A program made the position numbers and the translations under genes. From positions 1-20,681 of the forward strand of contig NZ_CALGRE010000005.1 in the NCBI RefSeq assembly GCF_937958975.1: a stretch of 20,681 nt of DNA, read 5' to 3'. The notes under the pieces are model-generated. The model made no database searches. It saw only the letters and a program-made list of their open reading frames with translations, and was not told the origin of the DNA. Shown piece by piece: positions 15,883 through 20,681 of the stretch. Position 1 is the first letter of the stretch, and each line of letters begins with the position of its first letter. The stretch comes from an uncultured Eubacterium sp. (GTDB lineage Bacteria; Bacillota; Clostridia; Lachnospirales; Lachnospiraceae).

Positions 15883-17871
15883 ATGGCAAAAACAGGTAAT
15901 TTATCAATTAATAGCGAAAATATTTTCCCTATTATAAAAAAGTGGTTATATTCAGACCATGATATTTTTTTCAGAGAATTAGTATCCAATGGATGTGATG
16001 CTATTACGAAATTAAAAAAATTAGAAATGATGGGAGAGGCCTCTATCGCTGACGGAGAAGAATTTAAAATCCGGGTATTAGCAAACCCAAATGAAAAAAC
16101 TCTCACCTTTATTGATAACGGTCTCGGTATGACTGAGGAAGAGGTCGACGAGTACATTAATCAGATTGCTTTTTCAGGTGCTGAAGCATTTCTTGAACAG
16201 TATAAAGACAAAACATCCGAAGACCAGATTATTGGGCACTTTGGTTTAGGTTTCTATTCGGCATTCATGGTCGCTGACAGGGTTACAATTGAAACGCTGT
16301 CATACAAAGAAGGGGCAAAAGCCGTTTTATGGGATTGTGAGGATGGTACAGAATTTAATATGTCTGAATGCGATAAGACAGACAGAGGAACAAAAATCAC
16401 ACTCTATTTAAACGATGACAGTGTAGAATTTTCAAATCTTTACAGGGCACAGGAGGTTCTGGACAAGTATTGTTCTTTTATGCCTGTTGAGATTTACTTA
16501 AGCGACCCAAGCGCTGAACCGGAATACGAAACAATCGATGAAAACGATGTGACAGAAAAAGATACCATCATCGAACATATTGTAGAACCTGCCAAGACAG
16601 AAGAAAAAGAAAATGAAGACGGTACAAAGGAAACTGTAGAGATTGAACCGGAACAGAAAAAGGTTAAAATTATTAAGCGTCCAGTTAGTATCAGTGACAC
16701 CACTCCTCTTTGGGCAAAACATCCAAACGAATGTACAGAGGAAGAATACAAGAATTTCTATCACAAAGTATTTATGGATTATAAAGAGCCATTGTTCTGG
16801 ATTCATTTAAATATGGATTATCCGTTTAATTTAAAAGGTATTCTTTACTTCCCTAAAATCAATATGGAGTATGAATCTATAGAAGGAACCATCAAACTTT
16901 ATAATAATCAGGTATTTATCGCTGACAATATTAAAGAAGTCATTCCTGAATTTTTAATGCTATTGAAAGGTGTTATCGATTGTCCTGACCTTCCGTTGAA
17001 TGTTTCCCGTTCCGCATTACAGAATGATGGTTTTGTTAAGAAAATTTCTGATTACATCACGAAAAAAGTTGCTGACAAACTCTCAGGAATGTGTAAGACA
17101 GATAAAGAATCCTACGAAAAATATTGGGACGATATCAGTCCATTTATTAAATTTGGCTGCTTAAAAGATGAAAAATTCTGCGAAAAAATGTCAGATTACG
17201 TTTTGTTCAAAAATTTAGACAATAAATATCTTACATTCAAAGAATGCTTAGAAAATAATAAAGAAAAACATGAAAATACTATTTTCTATACAAATGACCC
17301 TGTTCAACAGAGTCAGTATATTAATATGTTTCAATCTGAGGGAATCGATGCGGTTATATTAAAAGATAACATTGACCAGCCATTTATTACACAGCTTGAA
17401 TCTAAAAATGAGGGAGTCAAATTCAAACGTATCGATGATGAATTAAGTGATTCTTTTACAGAAGAACTCAGCGAAGAAGATGCCACTGCACTCAAGGAAA
17501 AATTAGTCGAAACCTTTAAAAAAGCACTCGGACGTGAAATAGATATTAAGGTACAAAAACTAAAAGAGGAAAAGGTTTCTTCTATGATTACTGTTTCTGA
17601 AGAGACACGTCGTATGCAGGATATGATGAAGATGTATGGAATGACAGGTATGGACCCTGCGATGTTTGGCGGAGCAGGCGAGACGCTTACATTAAACGCA
17701 AATAATACTCTTGTTCAATATATTTTAGATAATCCTGAAGGAGAAAATACAGAACTCATCTGTAAACAATTATACGATTTGGCATTAATCAGCCACACTC
17801 CTTTAAATCCAGATAGCATGACAGCGTTTATTGAGAGAAGCAACAAAATACTTGAAATATTAACAAAATAA
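15883..17871 (+). CDS. htpG: Molecular chaperone HtpG (Hsp90 family)
   Basis: This 662-residue ATP-dependent chaperone is cytoplasmic. The N-terminal GHKL ATPase domain (about 1-207) shows RELVSN (catalytic Glu32), DNGLGMT (78-84) and GHFGLGFYSAF (lid and glycine loop, 118-128). A charged stretch rich in Glu/Lys (about 208-264) leads into the middle domain (about 265-500), which contains WIHLNMDYPFNLKG and LPLNVSRSALQND with the ATP-contacting Arg. The C-terminal dimerisation region follows, with a Met-rich segment RRMQDMMKMYGMTGMDPAMF. E. coli HtpG has 624 residues and only a short linker, so the charged insert here is long for a bacterial protein. The usual ISNASDA reads VSNGCDA here. The start has AAAGGAGTG five bases upstream. 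Regulation by HrcA through CIRCE is strongly indicated; a hairpin follows the stop. Confidence 0.96.
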   Translation: MAKTGNLSINSENIFPIIKKWLYSDHDIFFRELVSNGCDAITKLKKLEMMGEASIADGEEFKIRVLANPNEKTLTFIDNGLGMTEEEVDEYINQIAFSGAEAFLEQYKDKTSEDQIIGHFGLGFYSAFMVADRVTIETLSYKEGAKAVLWDCEDGTEFNMSECDKTDRGTKITLYLNDDSVEFSNLYRAQEVLDKYCSFMPVEIYLSDPSAEPEYETIDENDVTEKDTIIEHIVEPAKTEEKENEDGTKETVEIEPEQKKVKIIKRPVSISDTTPLWAKHPNECTEEEYKNFYHKVFMDYKEPLFWIHLNMDYPFNLKGILYFPKINMEYESIEGTIKLYNNQVFIADNIKEVIPEFLMLLKGVIDCPDLPLNVSRSALQNDGFVKKISDYITKKVADKLSGMCKTDKESYEKYWDDISPFIKFGCLKDEKFCEKMSDYVLFKNLDNKYLTFKECLENNKEKHENTIFYTNDPVQQSQYINMFQSEGIDAVILKDNIDQPFITQLESKNEGVKFKRIDDELSDSFTEELSEEDATALKEKLVETFKKALGREIDIKVQKLKEEKVSSMITVSEETRRMQDMMKMYGMTGMDPAMFGGAGETLTLNANNTLVQYILDNPEGENTELICKQLYDLALISHTPLNPDSMTAFIERSNKILEILTK

Positions 17872-17878
17872 TAATTAA

Positions 17879-17907
17879 GGGGGATACTTCAAAGTAAAGT
17901 ATCCCCC
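17879..17907. terminator. Bidirectional terminator between htpG and the beta-CASP gene
   Basis: A perfect 11-bp stem, GGGGGATACTT with AAGTATCCCCC (17879-17889 and 17897-17907), has a 7-base loop. It lies 7 bases after the htpG stop and 14 bases from the convergent gene's stop. The plus side continues TAGTTATTTATATT, T-rich but not a pure run. Confidence 0.85.
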
Positions 17908-17921
17908 TAGTTATTTATATT

Positions 17922-19523
17922 CTATCCTCTATCCCATTTGTCGCATAATGCTTCAATCTGGCTTGCAAACTTTGCTAAATCCTTATTAGCTCCCCCTTCA
18001 TTTCGCTTAATTACTGCCATAAGCCTTTGACCTGCACCAAGCAGCCTTGCATATACTCCTGCCGCTCTTCTTTGTTTTGCACCATCTTTTATCCGAATTG
18101 GAACTCCAACTTTTATCAGTTCACCGGATGCCAAATCAAACTGCGTACCACTATACGGAGCATACGCATGGTATCCATATTCTTTATTTAATAAATCAGC
18201 AAAGGTATCACACACACTGTCTTCTCCATGCACAACGAAAACTTTCTCCGGTTTCTGCTTCATTCCCTTTAACCAATTAATTAGACCTGACTGGTCTCCA
18301 TGTCCGCTGATTCCCTTTAAATTTTCTATATGTGCTTTTACGGCAATTTCTTCTCCAAAAAGTTTTACTGTTTTAGCTCCCTCTAAAATCGTTCTTCCAA
18401 GTGTACCCGGTGTCTGAAATCCTACAAATAATATTGTATTATCTTCACACCACAAATTATGTTTTAAGTGATGTCTGATACGCCCTGCCTCACACATTCC
18501 TGATGCTGATAAAATCACTTTCGGTTTCTTATCCTCGTTAATTGCAATAGAATCATTACTCGTAACAGATACTTTTAGTCCCTGGAAATTTAACGGATTC
18601 ACTCCCTGTCTGATGAGCTCCATTGTCTCCTCATCAAAACATTCTATCACATTTTTATTAAATATTGTCGTAGCTTCTATTGCCAGAGGACTATCGACAT
18701 AAACTTCAAAATCAGGATACTTCGAAACCATTCTCTCTTTTTTTATCATACGCATAAAGTATAACATCTCCTGAGTTCTACCAACCGCAAACGAAGGAAT
18801 TACAACATTTCCACCTCTGTCAAATGTTTCATTCAATATTCTTGCAAGCTCTCCGACATAATCCGGTCTTCCACCGTGAAGTCTGTCTCCATATGTAGAT
18901 TCTATCAAAACATAATCTGCCCCATCTGCTATCTCCGGGTCTCTTATAATTGGTTTATTTACATTTCCTATGTCCCCGGAAAAAATAATTGTCTTTGTAA
19001 TATCATCTTCTGTTAATGTCATTACAATACTTGCAGAACCAAGTAAATGTCCTGCATCCATAAATTTAACTTTTATCTCATCACAGATAACACTCTCTTT
19101 GTCATATTCTAAAGGAACCATCAACTCACATGCCTTTGCCGCATCATCCATTGTATAAATAGGCTCTGTAACTTCTCTTCCTGCTCTTTTTGCCTTTCGG
19201 CTTTTCCACTTTGCCTCAAACTCCTGAATATGTGCACTGTCACGAAGCATAATATTACACAACTCACATGTTGCTTTTGTTGCGAAAATCTGTCCCTGAA
19301 ATCCTCTCTTTACCATAAGTGGTATCAAACCTGAATGGTCTATGTGTGCATGTGTCAGAAAAATATAATCAATCTCTCCTGCCAAAACCGGCAATTCCTG
19401 ATTTACATAAATGTCTTTTCCCTGTTCCATACCACAGTCGATAATAGCTTTTTTCCCACCGACTTCAATATAATGACAACTGCCTGTCACTTCATGAGCC
19501 GCACCTAAAAATGTAAGTATCAT
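17922..19523 (-). CDS. Beta-CASP metallo-beta-lactamase-fold protein, probable RNA-processing nuclease
   Basis: This 533-residue protein joins an MBL fold with an inserted beta-CASP domain and a C-terminal RMMBL part, the layout of RNA nucleases related to CPSF73/RNase J. THAHIDH (57-63) is the zinc-binding HxHxDH. DAGHLLGSAS, FSGDIG, ESTYGDR, PSFAVGRTQE, SASGMCEAGRIRHHL and the late GHGDQ and VVHGE match the remaining metal and beta-CASP motifs in order. About 50 residues after the RMMBL part (from GAKQRRAAG on) form a Lys/Ala-rich helical tail. It is probably a cytoplasmic zinc-dependent RNase; the substrate is unknown and it is not the canonical RNase J. The start at 19523 is chosen because AAAGGAG lies 6 bases upstream (19530-19536); the frame runs back to 19553, overlapping the dus gene. 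Only 13 bases separate it from dus, so the two are co-transcribed. Confidence 0.9.
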   Translation of the reverse strand: MILTFLGAAHEVTGSCHYIEVGGKKAIIDCGMEQGKDIYVNQELPVLAGEIDYIFLTHAHIDHSGLIPLMVKRGFQGQIFATKATCELCNIMLRDSAHIQEFEAKWKSRKAKRAGREVTEPIYTMDDAAKACELMVPLEYDKESVICDEIKVKFMDAGHLLGSASIVMTLTEDDITKTIIFSGDIGNVNKPIIRDPEIADGADYVLIESTYGDRLHGGRPDYVGELARILNETFDRGGNVVIPSFAVGRTQEMLYFMRMIKKERMVSKYPDFEVYVDSPLAIEATTIFNKNVIECFDEETMELIRQGVNPLNFQGLKVSVTSNDSIAINEDKKPKVILSASGMCEAGRIRHHLKHNLWCEDNTILFVGFQTPGTLGRTILEGAKTVKLFGEEIAVKAHIENLKGISGHGDQSGLINWLKGMKQKPEKVFVVHGEDSVCDTFADLLNKEYGYHAYAPYSGTQFDLASGELIKVGVPIRIKDGAKQRRAAGVYARLLGAGQRLMAVIKRNEGGANKDLAKFASQIEALCDKWDRG

Positions 19524-19536
19524 ACCGCTCTCCTTT

Positions 19537-20472
19537 TTACATAAACTCTTCAAAAATTTTGTCTACTCCACACTCATATTTATAGACATTTTGTGCTTTC
19601 CTTATTATCTTTGCACATTTATGCTGGTCTTTCGACAAAAAGGATAAATAATTCCACATTTCTATCATCTTATTTAATAAATGTTTATCCGAACTCATTT
19701 CTTCTTTAAAATCCTCATATATTCTATCGTGAAACTGTCTTATCACTTCTTTGGATAAAGCTTTTACCTGATTATCCTTTATTTCATTTACTAAATTAGG
19801 GTTTCTCAATAACCCTCTTCCTAACATTATGGAATCTAAACAATATTGAGAACTAATATTTTTGTAATCCTCCACCGTAAATATATTCCCATTGTAACAT
19901 AGACTATTTTTACTATGTTCATAAGCATATTGGAAAGCATTCATATCCGGGGTTCCCTGATATAACTGAACTCTTGTCCTCGGATGTACAATCACCTCCT
20001 CAAACGGATATTTGTTATATACATCCATGATTTCCTCAAATTCTCCTGCATCCATAAGACCGATTCTAGTCTTAACAGAAATTTTCATATCCAGTTTAGA
20101 AAATATCTCATCAAAAAATTGATTCATCAAATATGTATCTTTTAAAAATCCTGCCCCTCTTCCTTTTGAGACAACCGTTCCGGAAGGGCAGCCTGCATTC
20201 AGATTTACTTCCTGATATCCCATTTCAGCAACCTGTTTTGCCCCTTTTATAAAATATTCCGGATTATTCGCCATAATCTGTGGTACCAAATAAATATCAG
20301 AATGATTGTTCTCCGGCAATAAATCCTTTATCTCTTTTCCCTTCAATTTGGGATTATGACATGGAGATATAAATGGTGCAAAATATTTGTCAGGCCCTCC
20401 AAAAAACTTGGCAAATGCATTTCTATAAATAAATCCTGTGACACCGTCTAAAGGCGCAAAATAAAATTTCAT
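19537..20472 (-). CDS. dus: tRNA-dihydrouridine synthase
   Basis: This 311-residue FMN enzyme reduces uridines to dihydrouridine in the tRNA D loop with NAD(P)H. The TIM barrel starts with FAPLDGVTG. NLNAGCPSGTVVSKGRGAGFL holds catalytic Cys95, and VKTRIG, VHPRTRVQLYQG and YNGNI supply FMN and substrate contacts. MLGRGLLRNPNL is the usual phosphate-binding end. The sequence diverges from DusB; which uridine it modifies cannot be told. GGAG lies 7 bases before the ATG. It is first in a two-gene RNA-related operon with the beta-CASP gene. Its upstream region consists of the 79-bp hairpin repeat array, which begins about 20 bases before the start codon, so the repeats would fall in its leader or promoter. 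Confidence 0.93.
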   Translation of the reverse strand: MKFYFAPLDGVTGFIYRNAFAKFFGGPDKYFAPFISPCHNPKLKGKEIKDLLPENNHSDIYLVPQIMANNPEYFIKGAKQVAEMGYQEVNLNAGCPSGTVVSKGRGAGFLKDTYLMNQFFDEIFSKLDMKISVKTRIGLMDAGEFEEIMDVYNKYPFEEVIVHPRTRVQLYQGTPDMNAFQYAYEHSKNSLCYNGNIFTVEDYKNISSQYCLDSIMLGRGLLRNPNLVNEIKDNQVKALSKEVIRQFHDRIYEDFKEEMSSDKHLLNKMIEMWNYLSFLSKDQHKCAKIIRKAQNVYKYECGVDKIFEEFM

Positions 20473-20491
20473 TTTTTAACTCCATCCACTT

Positions 20492-20681
20492 GTAATCAAT
20501 CCTTCGGATTGGTTACAGGTATTGTATTGAGTTTCATTTTAAATCTGCTTCGCAGATGAAACTCAAGCAGGTAATCAATCCTTCGGATTGGTTACAAGTA
20601 TTGTATTGAGTTTCATTTTAAATCTGCTTCGCAGATGAAACTCAAGCAGGTAATCAATCCTTCGGATTGGTTACAAGTATT
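20492..20681. repeat. 79-bp tandem repeat array with two hairpins per unit, cut by the contig end
   Basis: Copies run 20492-20570, 20571-20649 and 20650-20681 (partial). The two full copies differ at one base (G at 20518, A in the others). Each unit holds a palindrome GTAATCAATCC-TTC-GGATTGGTTAC (11-bp stem with one G-T wobble), then a spacer, then a second palindrome in which GAGTTTC and ATCTGC pair with GCAGAT and GAAACTC around TTC, with a 7-base bulge on one side. There is no variable spacer, so it is not CRISPR. The array continues past the contig end. No open frame of note crosses it. Confidence 0.93.

Noticed and set aside
20492..20681. The repeats at the right end as a CRISPR array.
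   Set aside because: The whole 79-bp unit repeats almost without change, so there are no unique spacers, and no cas gene is in the window.

Overview
The window looks like a single assembled contig from a low-GC, Gram-positive, anaerobic gut-type bacterium, most likely a Lachnospiraceae member (Clostridia). The support is AT-rich sequence with strong AGGAGG-type ribosome binding sites, a NifU-like/GGGtGRT gene pair, a BspA-type leucine-rich-repeat protein, a DUF5721-like gene, an archaeal/fungal-type Asd and a HrcA/CIRCE heat-shock operator. No plasmid, phage or transposon genes are visible. Both ends look like assembly limits. Bases 1-48 match the 3' part of the Illumina TruSeq universal (P5) adapter and are not genomic. 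The right end stops inside a 79-bp tandem repeat.

Left part (minus strand): a phosphohexomutase cut off by the adapter follows a GH94 phosphorylase that resembles N,N'-diacetylchitobiose phosphorylase more than cellobiose phosphorylase. Together they would turn chitobiose and phosphate into GlcNAc plus GlcNAc-1-P, and then GlcNAc-6-P. Upstream are a terminator, a secreted Lys-rich Big_2/leucine-rich-repeat protein, another terminator, and a two-gene operon for a NifU/IscU-like scaffold and a GGGtGRT protein, whose function is unknown to me.

Middle (minus strand): a membrane-anchored C39-like cysteine peptidase, then a 1534-residue secreted protein with three discoidin-like modules, a central beta-propeller and a CE2-type SGNH esterase. 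Next comes an operon with a clear promoter: a three-helix membrane protein, a single-pass disordered protein, and aspartate-semialdehyde dehydrogenase (asd), ending in a terminator. A tRNA-Thr(CGT) with its own promoter and terminator follows.

Right part: on the plus strand, a DUF5721-like gene whose promoter implies a leaderless mRNA, then htpG (Hsp90) with a perfect CIRCE operator. htpG meets, across a shared hairpin, a minus-strand pair: a tRNA-dihydrouridine synthase and a beta-CASP metallo-beta-lactamase-fold RNase-like protein, both RNA-related. The 79-bp repeat array lies upstream of this pair.

I found no CRISPR array, integrase, toxin-antitoxin or recognisable defence system. The least explained items are the NifU-like/GGGtGRT pair, the multidomain esterase, the hairpin repeat array and the leaderless gene.
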